From Acholeplasmataceae bacterium (GTDB lineage Bacteria; Bacillota; Negativicutes; Acidaminococcales; Acidaminococcaceae), in the NCBI GenBank assembly GCA_012719555.1, contig JAAYAE010000312.1:1-10964 (forward strand): a DNA stretch of 10,964 nucleotides, given 5' to 3'. The number at the start of each line of letters is the position of its first letter. The first letter of the stretch is position 1. Positions 1 through 6,878 of this stretch are shown piece after piece. Under the pieces are notes generated by a model. The model made no database searches and was not told where the DNA came from. It worked only from the letters and a program-made list of their open reading frames with translations. A program made the position numbers and the translations under genes.

Positions 1-8
1 AACTGTAC

Positions 9-42
9 AAAAACGTACGCATTTGCTTTTGAAAATGCGTAC
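9..42 (-). terminator. Intrinsic terminator closing the yaaO-tatD operon
   Basis: Perfect 10-bp inverted repeat with arms at 15-24 and 33-42 and an 8-nt loop. On the minus strand it is followed by a G and then a run of five T (9-13). It begins 10 nt after the tatD stop codon. On the plus strand the hairpin is followed by TTTT (43-46), so it may also stop transcription arriving from the left. Confidence 0.85.
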
Positions 43-52
43 TTTTGTAATC

Positions 53-832
53 TTATTTTATCTTAAAAAAGAGTGTTTTCAGGTTTTTTGTTGAAGCTTC
101 CATAAGCCGGCTAGCCGCAGTGCCTCTCAGCTTGGCAGCATTTTCCGCTACCAATTCCGTATAGGTAGGTTTGTTCCTTTTTCCTCTAAAAGGCATGGGA
201 GTGAGATATGGGGAATCAGTTTCAAAAAGTATTCTGTCTTCAGGTACGTAACTCAAAACATCTCTAACCTTATGCGCATTAGTAAATGTTGAACTGCCAC
301 CAAAGCCAAAATACCAGCCCATTTTCAAAAGTTCTTTTGCCATTTCCACTGAACCTGAATAGCAATGAAATACTCCCACTAAATCCCGAGCCTCTTGTTG
401 CAAAATTTTTAAAATATCACCATGTGCTTCACGGTCGTGTACAATAAGCGGCAATCCGGTTTCCCTGGCTATGTGAATTTGCTGAATAAAACGCTGTCGT
501 TGCAAAGAATGAGGTGCATCCTCGTCATTATAATAATCAAGGCCAACTTCACCAATAGCTACTACCTTATCATTACTGCACCACTTTTTAAGCAACTCTA
601 AATCCTCATCTACCATTCGAGATATTTCTTCAGGATGCCAACCCACAGCGGCGTAAACAAAAGGATAATTTGCCGCAAACTCCATAGCCTTAAGGGAAGT
701 TATCCGATCGCAGCCAGGATTAATCATACCAGACAAATTCTCTTCAATTTCCTTAAAGACCTCGTTGCGGTCTACATCAAAATACTCGGAATCCATATGA
801 GCATGGGAATCAAAAAGCGGTAATCTTGCCAT
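53..832 (-). CDS. tatD: TatD family metal-dependent hydrolase/nuclease
   Basis: A 259-residue TIM-barrel metallohydrolase of the TatD/YabD family, cytoplasmic. Characterised members are Mg-dependent 3'-5' DNA/RNA exonucleases; the exact substrate here is unknown. Visible metal ligands are the N-terminal HxH (H10, H12 in DSHAH), E95 in GEVGLDY, H132 in IVHDRE, H156 in FHCYSG and D206 in ETDSPYL. The usual C-terminal block FRGKRNKPTY...AENAAKLRG is intact, and the length is normal for the family. The ATG lies one base after the metG stop (TAA T ATG), with AAGGTG about 7-8 nt upstream inside the end of metG, so translation is probably coupled. It is the last gene of the operon. metG-tatD adjacency is common in Bacillota, and the B. 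subtilis equivalent is yabD. Confidence 0.95.
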   Translation of the reverse strand: MARLPLFDSHAHMDSEYFDVDRNEVFKEIEENLSGMINPGCDRITSLKAMEFAANYPFVYAAVGWHPEEISRMVDEDLELLKKWCSNDKVVAIGEVGLDYYNDEDAPHSLQRQRFIQQIHIARETGLPLIVHDREAHGDILKILQQEARDLVGVFHCYSGSVEMAKELLKMGWYFGFGGSSTFTNAHKVRDVLSYVPEDRILFETDSPYLTPMPFRGKRNKPTYTELVAENAAKLRGTAASRLMEASTKNLKTLFFKIK

Positions 833-833
833 A

Positions 834-2780
834 TTATTTCACCTTACTGCCGGAAACAATACCCGGTGCTTCTGCCAAAACCAAATGGCCTTCACCGTCA
901 GAAGCAGCCAAAAGCATCCCCCTAGACTCAATGCCTCTTAGTTTGACAGGTTTAAGATTAGCAATTACAATAGCATTTTTTCCAATTAAGGCTGTTTCCG
1001 TATAATATTCTGCTATACCTGAAACTATTGTGCGTTCTTCATTACCGATTTGTACTGTTAATTTCATGAGTTTATCCGTTTTAGGCACACGCTCTGCTGA
1101 TATAATTGTGCCAACTCGAAGATCAAGTTTAGTAAAATCATCTATGCCAATTTCAGCAACGCCTAGTAATGGAGCTTTCTTAGTTTGAACCTGAGCTGGT
1201 TTTGCCATAGCTGTTTTTTTCGTATCGGCTACAACTGCCACGCCCTCTTCATTAATCTCAATACGTGGGAATAAGGGGTCACCTTTTTTTACTTTTGTAC
1301 CATCCGGTATCATTCCCCAGGTTACATCAGATAACAAGTATTCCTGTGGTTCTTCAAGACCTAGTTGAGCAAAAATTTTAGGGGAAGTGTGCGGCATGAA
1401 AGGATAAATTAAAATAGCGGTAATCCTGAGTATCTCAGCCAAATTATACATAACTGCCTGAAGTCGTACAGCTTGCTCCGGATCCTTTGCCAAAAGCCAC
1501 GGGGCTGTATCATCAATATACTTATTGCCGCCGCTAATAAATTGCCATACTAATTTAATAGCTACGTTAATTTCCATATTATCCATAGCAGCTTTGTAGG
1601 CAGCTACGGTTGCTAAAATCATTGCCCTAGAAGCTTCATCATAATGTTCATTAACTACACTCTTATGCACAATACCGTCATGGTATTTCTCTATCATACT
1701 AACAGTACGATGAAGCAAATTCCCCAAATCATTTGCTAAATCAGCATTAATTCTGCTAATCAACGCATCTCTGGAAAAATTACCATCACTTCCCAAATTG
1801 ATTTCGCGCAACAAGAAATAGCGGATAGCATCGGGGCCAAATTCTTCAATAAGCCCTATAGGATCTACTACGTTACCCTTAGATTTGGACATCTTGTCGC
1901 CTTCAACAACTAACCACCCATGACCATAAACTTTCTTAGGTAAAGGTTCCCCCATAGCCATTAACATAATTGGCCAGATTATAGAATGAAACCGCACGAT
2001 TTCCTTACCAACTAAATGCACATCGCAAGGCCAAAACTTGTTAAATTTTTCATTATCAGTTCCATAACCAATACCGGTAAAATAATTCAATAAAGCATCA
2101 AACCACACATATACTACATGTTTCTTATCAAAAGGAACGGGAATACCCCAATCAAAAGTAGTCCTAGTAATACAAAGATCTTCCAACCCGGTATTAATAA
2201 AATTAATCATTTCATTGCGACGGGAAACCGGTTGAATAAAATCAGGGTTATCCATAATGTATTTTAAAATACGGTCAGAGTACTTAGAAAGTTTGAAAAA
2301 ATAACTTTCTTCTTGCATATTTTCTACCGGACGTCCACAATCAGGACAATTACCATTTATTAATTGATGCTCTGTCCAATATGATTCACAGGGAACGCAG
2401 TATTTACCTTCATAATTTTTCTTGTAAATATCCCCTTGGTCAAAAATCTTCTGCATTACATCCTGCACAACTTTTTGATGTCTAGCTTCGCTGGTACGTA
2501 CGAAGTCATCATTGCTTATACCCAACATTTCCCACAAACGCTTGAAGTTGGCAACAATACCGTCAACATATTGAATAGGTGTAAGTCCCTTTTCCTCTGC
2601 TTTACGCTGAATCTTTTGTCCGTGCTCGTCACTACCCGTTAAAAACATTACTTCGTAGCCATCGGCTCTCTTGTAACGTGCAATGGCGTCAGCGACTGTA
2701 GTGCAATAAGCATGCCCAATATGCAGATTGTCACTAGGATAATAAATTGGAGTTGTGATGTAAAAACATGGTTTTGTCAT
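834..2780 (-). CDS. metG: Methionyl-tRNA synthetase, with C-terminal tRNA-binding domain
   Basis: Class I aminoacyl-tRNA synthetase charging tRNA-Met with methionine; 648 residues, the usual length for the form with an appended domain. HIGH is at 20-23 and KMSKS at 296-300. The connective region has one four-cysteine zinc knuckle (C128, C131, C145, C148). The anticodon-binding helical domain follows. After a low-complexity linker comes an Arc1p/EMAP-type tRNA-binding OB domain (about 546-648, with DFTKLDLRVG and KLRGIESRGMLLAAS), which in known MetRS also mediates dimerisation. The ATG overlaps the rsmI stop by four bases (ATGA), with AAGGGG about 8 nt upstream. I see no T-box or S-box-like leader; it is internal to the operon and likely expressed with rsmI and tatD. 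Confidence 0.98.
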   Translation of the reverse strand: MTKPCFYITTPIYYPSDNLHIGHAYCTTVADAIARYKRADGYEVMFLTGSDEHGQKIQRKAEEKGLTPIQYVDGIVANFKRLWEMLGISNDDFVRTSEARHQKVVQDVMQKIFDQGDIYKKNYEGKYCVPCESYWTEHQLINGNCPDCGRPVENMQEESYFFKLSKYSDRILKYIMDNPDFIQPVSRRNEMINFINTGLEDLCITRTTFDWGIPVPFDKKHVVYVWFDALLNYFTGIGYGTDNEKFNKFWPCDVHLVGKEIVRFHSIIWPIMLMAMGEPLPKKVYGHGWLVVEGDKMSKSKGNVVDPIGLIEEFGPDAIRYFLLREINLGSDGNFSRDALISRINADLANDLGNLLHRTVSMIEKYHDGIVHKSVVNEHYDEASRAMILATVAAYKAAMDNMEINVAIKLVWQFISGGNKYIDDTAPWLLAKDPEQAVRLQAVMYNLAEILRITAILIYPFMPHTSPKIFAQLGLEEPQEYLLSDVTWGMIPDGTKVKKGDPLFPRIEINEEGVAVVADTKKTAMAKPAQVQTKKAPLLGVAEIGIDDFTKLDLRVGTIISAERVPKTDKLMKLTVQIGNEERTIVSGIAEYYTETALIGKNAIVIANLKPVKLRGIESRGMLLAASDGEGHLVLAEAPGIVSGSKVK

Positions 2781-3634
2781 TTATGTTCCCCTTCTTCTTT
2801 TTCTTCTGAAATTAATTTATTGTATAATTCCCTTTTAGGAATCTTATATTCTTTAGCAACGGCCACGAGGGATTCCTTTTTCTCAATCCCCTGGGCCATA
2901 AGCATTCGAACCTTATCCAAAGGATTACCTGCAGGCAGTGCCTCTGACTGTTTTTCACCTGCTCCTAGAATAATTACAAATTCTCCCCTAGGTTCCTTTT
3001 CCAGTAAATGCTCTAATGCCTCAGTAACATTACCGCGAAAAAAGTCTTCGTGCACTTTAGTTAATTCTCTAGCCAAAACTATGGGTCTATCACCCCAAGC
3101 CGCTAGAATATCTTGTAAAACTTCTTTTATCCTATGGGGTGCTTCATAAAAAATAACCGTGCCCGGCACATTTTTCCATTCTAAAAGTTGCAAGCGTCTA
3201 TTTTTTTTACTTTTAGGCAAAAATCCGCCAAAAAAAAATGTTGATGAAGGCAACCCTGAAGCTACTAAGCCGGACAAAGCAGCATTTGCTCCCGGTACAG
3301 GAACTACTGCAATGTTTTCTGCAATAGCTTGCTGCACTAAAAGCTCTCCCGGATCAGCTATACCAGGGAATCCGGCATCACTAACAAGTGCAATATTTTC
3401 CCCCGCCAATAAGCGTTCTATCAAAAAAGGGCCTTGTTTTTCTTTATTATGCTCATGGTAACTGATCAAATGCCCGTGTAAATCAAAATGCGTCATTAAT
3501 TGGCGTGTATGTCTAGTGTCTTCCGCAGCAATTATATCAGCTTCCCTCAGCATCCGCAAAGCTCGCGGCGTTAAATCTTCTAAATTACCAATAGGCGTAG
3601 CACACAAATAAAGTGTACCTTTACTTTCTGCCAT
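2777..3634 (-). CDS. rsmI: 16S rRNA (cytidine-1402-2'-O)-methyltransferase
   Basis: RsmI/YraL family tetrapyrrole-methylase-fold enzyme that uses SAM to 2'-O-methylate C1402 of 16S rRNA in the decoding centre. 285 residues from the chosen start. Visible blocks are TPIGNLEDLTPRAL (13-26), AEDTRHTRQL, SDAGFPGIADPG (85-96), VPGANAAL, GGFLPK (136-141), FYEAPHR (162-168) and ARELTKVHE (188-196). A short C-terminal segment (about 240-272) matches the RsmI helix-turn-helix extension. The start is placed at the ATG at 3634 because AGGAGG sits 9 nt upstream and that ATG lies one base after the trmN6 stop (TAG T ATG). A start 27 bases further up would lack this Shine-Dalgarno and would overlap trmN6. 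The stop overlaps the metG ATG. Confidence 0.96.
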   Translation of the reverse strand: MAESKGTLYLCATPIGNLEDLTPRALRMLREADIIAAEDTRHTRQLMTHFDLHGHLISYHEHNKEKQGPFLIERLLAGENIALVSDAGFPGIADPGELLVQQAIAENIAVVPVPGANAALSGLVASGLPSSTFFFGGFLPKSKKNRRLQLLEWKNVPGTVIFYEAPHRIKEVLQDILAAWGDRPIVLARELTKVHEDFFRGNVTEALEHLLEKEPRGEFVIILGAGEKQSEALPAGNPLDKVRMLMAQGIEKKESLVAVAKEYKIPKRELYNKLISEEKEEGEHK

Positions 3635-3635
3635 A

Positions 3636-4361
3636 CTATTTTTCCTCCTGGTCCATACCATAATAGGTCAACGTCTGCTTACTATGGGTTCCATCTTTAT
3701 TATACATAATAAGGGGTGGCAGGACTTTCAACCCAGGTGATCCCCCTTTTACGAATTCCGCTAAAAAAATCCAAGCAGGTTTTTCCACAAAAGAATGTAC
3801 CCATTGCAGTTTCTTAAGCTCCAAACCATACTTTTCTCCTAAACTAACCGCTTCTGTAAAACGTTCAGGCAGTTGTACCAAGGCAAACCTGCCTCGATAC
3901 TTAACCATAAGTGCTGCTACTTGGAAAAAATCTTCCAAGGCAGCGGTTACCTCGTGACAAGCAGTCGTACCTATTAGGCGTTTCTTACCCCCAATACGAT
4001 AAGGCGGATTGGCTACTACCAAATCAAAATACTCTGACTCATACTTACCTTTTAAATCGCGCAAATCAGCCTCTACCGCTTCTACACGTCCCACAAGTCC
4101 ATTGTCAACAATACTTTGTTGAAAAAGATCAACAACATGGCTGTTACAATCAACTCCTACTACATATCCTGCTCCCCGAGCAGAAAGCAGCAGGCTGATT
4201 GCACCTGTACCACTGCCTAACTCTAAAACTTTGGCAGCCGTTACTACATGTGGAAAAGCAGCCAAAAAAACAGCGTCTGTAGTAAAACAAAATTCTTTAC
4301 TATCTTGCCATATTAAATACTCACAACCTGGCAAAGAATCTCGCCTTTTAGTACCATTCAT
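3636..4361 (-). CDS. trmN6: TrmN6/YabB-like tRNA1(Val) adenine-37 N6-methyltransferase
   Basis: A 241-residue class I SAM-dependent methyltransferase of the YabB/TrmN6 family. Motif I is VLELGSGTG (45-53), the acidic end of strand beta-2 is D71 (GVDCNS), and the catalytic motif is NPPY (118-121), typical of enzymes that methylate an exocyclic amino group. The N-terminal stretch with FCFTTDAVFLAAF is characteristic of the family. E. coli TrmN6 modifies A37 of tRNA1(Val); the target of the Bacillota orthologue is inferred from family and neighbours. The ATG follows the ricT stop by two bases (TAA GA ATG), with AAGGTGG within ricT as ribosome binding site. It sits directly before rsmI, as in many Bacillota. 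The GIY-YIG gene yazA, often found between yabB and rsmI, is absent. Confidence 0.88.
   Translation of the reverse strand: MNGTKRRDSLPGCEYLIWQDSKEFCFTTDAVFLAAFPHVVTAAKVLELGSGTGAISLLLSARGAGYVVGVDCNSHVVDLFQQSIVDNGLVGRVEAVEADLRDLKGKYESEYFDLVVANPPYRIGGKKRLIGTTACHEVTAALEDFFQVAALMVKYRGRFALVQLPERFTEAVSLGEKYGLELKKLQWVHSFVEKPAWIFLAEFVKGGSPGLKVLPPLIMYNKDGTHSKQTLTYYGMDQEEK
3644..3649 (-). promoter_or_regulatory. Ribosome binding site deciding the rsmI start
   Basis: AGGAGG inside the last codons of trmN6, 9 nt before the ATG at 3634. It fixes the rsmI start nine codons downstream of the first in-frame ATG (3661). Confidence 0.8.
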
Positions 4362-4363
4362 TC

Positions 4364-5209
4364 TTATTTTTCCACCTTAGAAGCCTCTATCATCTCATCC
4401 CAGCCAACAGTAATCGTATTATCCGGGGCAAGTTCTACAGAAGCCGTCTTTTCGCTACGATTAATTCCCATAACCCTTCCCTCACCGGGTGGTGTTATTA
4501 CCATCATTCCCGGTTTTGGCACTAATTGCCGCTCTTTACCATGGGCACAACCACAGCCCTTTTTCTTGTCACAATACAAATAGTTTTCATATTTTAAGCA
4601 ACATAATAAACGACCACAAATACCTGAAATCTTGGTAGGATTCAAAGATAAATTTTGATCTTTCGCCATACGTATAGATACCGGCTCGAAATCACCTAAA
4701 AAAGTAGAACAACACAGGGGTCTTCCACAGCAGCCAATACCGCCTAACATTTTGGCTTCATCGCGAACACCAATTTGTCTTAGCTCAATGCGTGTGCGGA
4801 ATACTGCCGCTAAATCTTTAACTAATTCTCTAAAATCAATACGGCCTTCTGCCGTAAAATAGAAAATTATTTTGCTAACATCGAAGGTATATTCCACTTC
4901 AACTAGATTCATTTCCAAATTATGCGCTTTGATTTTCTTGGAACAAATATTGAAAGCATCCTTCTCTTTAAGATGATTCTCTTCTACCTTAACAGCATCG
5001 GCATCGGTGGCCTTTCGGATTACAGGTTTTAACGGTGAAACCAAATCTGCATCTTCCACCTCTTTACGATTTGTTACTACCTCGCCATATTCTACACCTC
5101 TAGCTGTTTCCACTATTGCATAATCATCTTTTTTTACTTCTGTATTTACCGGATCAAAATAATAAATCTTTCCGGCTTTTTTAAATCTAACACCTACAAC
5201 TGTTGCCAC
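4364..5209 (-). CDS. ricT: RicT (YaaT/PSP1 family), RNA maturation Y-complex subunit
   Basis: 281 residues from the GTG at 5209. RicT with RicA and RicF forms the Y-complex, which carries iron-sulfur clusters and steers RNase Y processing of mRNAs in B. subtilis; older names tie it to sporulation and biofilm phosphorelay. The start gives MATVVGVRFKKAGKIYYFDP, close to the known N-terminus. The PSP1 core includes FTAEGRIDFRELVKDLA and RIELRQIGVRDEAKMLGGIGCCGRPLCC. Cysteines are C160, C161, C166, C167, C198, C203 and C204, with an additional C213, C219 and C221 in a Lys/Cys/Gly-rich insertion. The GTG lies one base after the holB stop (TAA T GTG) and 6 nt after AAGGAGG. An in-frame ATG eight codons upstream lacks a good ribosome binding site and is disfavoured. 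Confidence 0.95.
   Translation of the reverse strand: MATVVGVRFKKAGKIYYFDPVNTEVKKDDYAIVETARGVEYGEVVTNRKEVEDADLVSPLKPVIRKATDADAVKVEENHLKEKDAFNICSKKIKAHNLEMNLVEVEYTFDVSKIIFYFTAEGRIDFRELVKDLAAVFRTRIELRQIGVRDEAKMLGGIGCCGRPLCCSTFLGDFEPVSIRMAKDQNLSLNPTKISGICGRLLCCLKYENYLYCDKKKGCGCAHGKERQLVPKPGMMVITPPGEGRVMGINRSEKTASVELAPDNTITVGWDEMIEASKVEK
4547..4573 (-). other. Cysteine-rich insertion in RicT (residues 213-221)
   Basis: Residues CDKKKGCGC immediately after the conserved CCLKYENY block add three cysteines. From memory, the B. subtilis protein has an acidic, cysteine-free linker here. Confidence 0.6.
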
Positions 5210-5210
5210 A

Positions 5211-6191
5211 TTAATCCTCCTTCCGAAGCTCATTGATACGTAAAATCAAGGCCTCTAATACCGCTTTACTACCTGTTTTAGCGGCAATACCTCTATAACT
5301 ATCACCGACAATTTTTACCAATTTTTCTATATTTTTATTACTCCAATTACCAAAACAATCGTCTATTCGTATCAGCAAATCTTCATTAAAAAAGCTTCCG
5401 TCAATATGCTCTTTACTAAATAAACCATCTCGCAAAATAAGGAGCATCATTTCCAAAAACAACAAGCCTTCCGGCATACTTATTTTTTCTAGCCAAGCTA
5501 AATCATTAATAAACTGCATAACCTGTGATTCTCTGCTATGTTCCAAAACATACATAGCTCTTTCTCTCCACATTAGTGCATCAAATGAGTTTAATTCCAA
5601 GGCTTTGCCAGGAGAACCGGAAGCTAGGTTAGCTAAAATATCAGCGTTTTCCACCTGTTTTTCAGCTAAAATCTCTGTTACCTCAGCAGCCGCTAATCCA
5701 TCAAATCTCCTACTAATAACACGGGATAAAATTGTAGGTAATAAACGATTAACATCAGTAGCAATAAGAATAAACAGCCAAAAATCCGGAGGTTCTTCCA
5801 ATAATTTTAATAAACTATTAGCCGCGGCTGCCTTCATGAAATCCGCACCATCAATTATACAAACTTTATGAGTTGAAAGGGTAGGAGCATAAGATGCTTG
5901 TCGACTCATTTCTTTAATCTGTTCAATAAGTATTTCTTTCCCTGGTGCCAATTGGGCCACTTTGATAAAATCCGGATGCGTCCCCGCCTTAAAAGCTCTG
6001 CAAGATGGGCAATCATCTTCTATCTCCGGGTCTTTCTGACACAAAAAGCTCTTGGCAAACTGCTCTGCTAAATACCGTTTCCCAACTCCGGCCGGTCCAT
6101 AAAACAAAAGCGCGGGAGTAGCTCTTTCCCCTTGTAAAAACTGACTAAGTACAGCCTTATTTTGCTCATGTCCTCGTACTTTTGGCCACAT
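5211..6191 (-). CDS. holB: DNA polymerase III subunit delta' (clamp loader)
   Basis: 326 residues from the ATG at 6191, close to the usual Bacillota HolB length. It is a subunit of the clamp loader that places the beta sliding clamp on DNA. Visible features are a Walker A-like loop GPAGVGKR (32-39), a zinc-module region with C51, C61 and C64 followed by THPDF, a degenerate Walker B (CIIDGADFM, 111-119), the AAAANSLLKLLEEP signature (121-134), and SRV (156-158) where many family members have SRC. The C-terminal half is the less conserved helical collar domain. The start follows AAAGGA by 6 nt and gives MWPKVRGHEQNKAVL, which begins at the conserved domain edge; an ATG 12 codons upstream only adds a lysine/glycine-rich stretch encoding that ribosome binding site. 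The 63-nt gap from tmk is the largest in the operon. Confidence 0.93.
   Translation of the reverse strand: MWPKVRGHEQNKAVLSQFLQGERATPALLFYGPAGVGKRYLAEQFAKSFLCQKDPEIEDDCPSCRAFKAGTHPDFIKVAQLAPGKEILIEQIKEMSRQASYAPTLSTHKVCIIDGADFMKAAAANSLLKLLEEPPDFWLFILIATDVNRLLPTILSRVISRRFDGLAAAEVTEILAEKQVENADILANLASGSPGKALELNSFDALMWRERAMYVLEHSRESQVMQFINDLAWLEKISMPEGLLFLEMMLLILRDGLFSKEHIDGSFFNEDLLIRIDDCFGNWSNKNIEKLVKIVGDSYRGIAAKTGSKAVLEALILRINELRKED
5216..5222 (-). promoter_or_regulatory. Ribosome binding site deciding the ricT GTG start
   Basis: AAGGAGG within the last codons of holB, 6 nt before GTG at 5209. It selects the GTG over the upstream in-frame ATG at 5233, which would place this motif inside the ricT coding region. 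Confidence 0.85.
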
Positions 6192-6197
6192 ATTTTT

Positions 6198-6203
6198 TCC
6201 TTT
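6198..6203 (-). promoter_or_regulatory. Ribosome binding site deciding the holB start
   Basis: AAAGGA 6 nt upstream of the ATG at 6191. An earlier in-frame ATG at 6227 has no comparable motif. Confidence 0.6.
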
Positions 6204-6254
6204 TCCTTCATTATGTATAGTATGCAAAATTAAACAACTTTGGTCTATAGCATA

Positions 6255-6878
6255 TTATTTTAAAAGCAACTTTTTTACTTGCGTAATAATATCCATAGTA
6301 ACGTCATCTAATTCTTGTAAAGCATTGATAACCTTTATGCGTTCTTGCTCTTCTTGGGCAAGTTGCATAAACCCAGCACGCACTTTCTGTTGGAAATCTA
6401 ATCCCTCTAATTCAAAACGATCTTGTATTCCTCGTTTTTGGCGCCTAGCAACTAAAAGTTCTGGAAGTCCATCCAAAATAAAGGTTACATCCGGTTTTAG
6501 TCCTTTAGTAGCAAAAGCATCCATAAGACGTAGAACCTTTAAATCCATTCCGCGTGTAATTCCCTGATAGACAAAAGTGGAATCACTAAACCTATCACAC
6601 AAGACGATTTTACCAGCCAGTAGAGCCGGAGCAATAACTTTTTCTACATGTTCAGCTCTAGCTGCCAAATATAATAATGTCTCTGCTTCCGCTTTAATCG
6701 GTAAACAAGGATCCAAAACAATTTGTCTGATTTTCTCTGCTGACTTAGTTCCACCCGGTTCTCTTGTACAAACAATATTATAGTTTAGTTGCTCAAGCCA
6801 TTTTGCTACGCGCTCTATTTGCGTTGTTTTACCGCTGCCATCAGGGCCCTCAAATGTTATAAACAAGCTTTTTTTCAT
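6255..6878 (-). CDS. tmk: Thymidylate kinase (dTMP kinase)
   Basis: 207 residues, normal length. It phosphorylates dTMP to dTDP with ATP, the last committed step to dTTP. Visible motifs are the P-loop GPDGSGKTT (11-19), TREPGGT (38-44), the DRF signature (D95-R96-F97 in LCDRFSDSTFVYQG), and a LID region around ARRQKRGIQDRFE (144-156) rich in arginine. A P-loop without arginine plus basic LID residues resembles the bacterial (E. coli-like) class of the enzyme. The ATG overlaps the yaaO stop (ATGA), with GGTG 7 nt upstream, so translational coupling to yaaO is likely. The yaaO-tmk order is the same as in B. subtilis. Confidence 0.97.
   Translation of the reverse strand: MKKSLFITFEGPDGSGKTTQIERVAKWLEQLNYNIVCTREPGGTKSAEKIRQIVLDPCLPIKAEAETLLYLAARAEHVEKVIAPALLAGKIVLCDRFSDSTFVYQGITRGMDLKVLRLMDAFATKGLKPDVTFILDGLPELLVARRQKRGIQDRFELEGLDFQQKVRAGFMQLAQEEQERIKVINALQELDDVTMDIITQVKKLLLK

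Noticed and set aside
2781..3634. A T-box or SAM riboswitch controlling metG
   Set aside because: The metG start overlaps the rsmI stop and all upstream sequence is conserved rsmI coding sequence, so there is no room for a leader.
6192..6254. An internal promoter in the tmk-holB gap
   Set aside because: TATACA-like -10 sequences are present, but no -35 match lies at 16-18 bp. No small gene is visible either.
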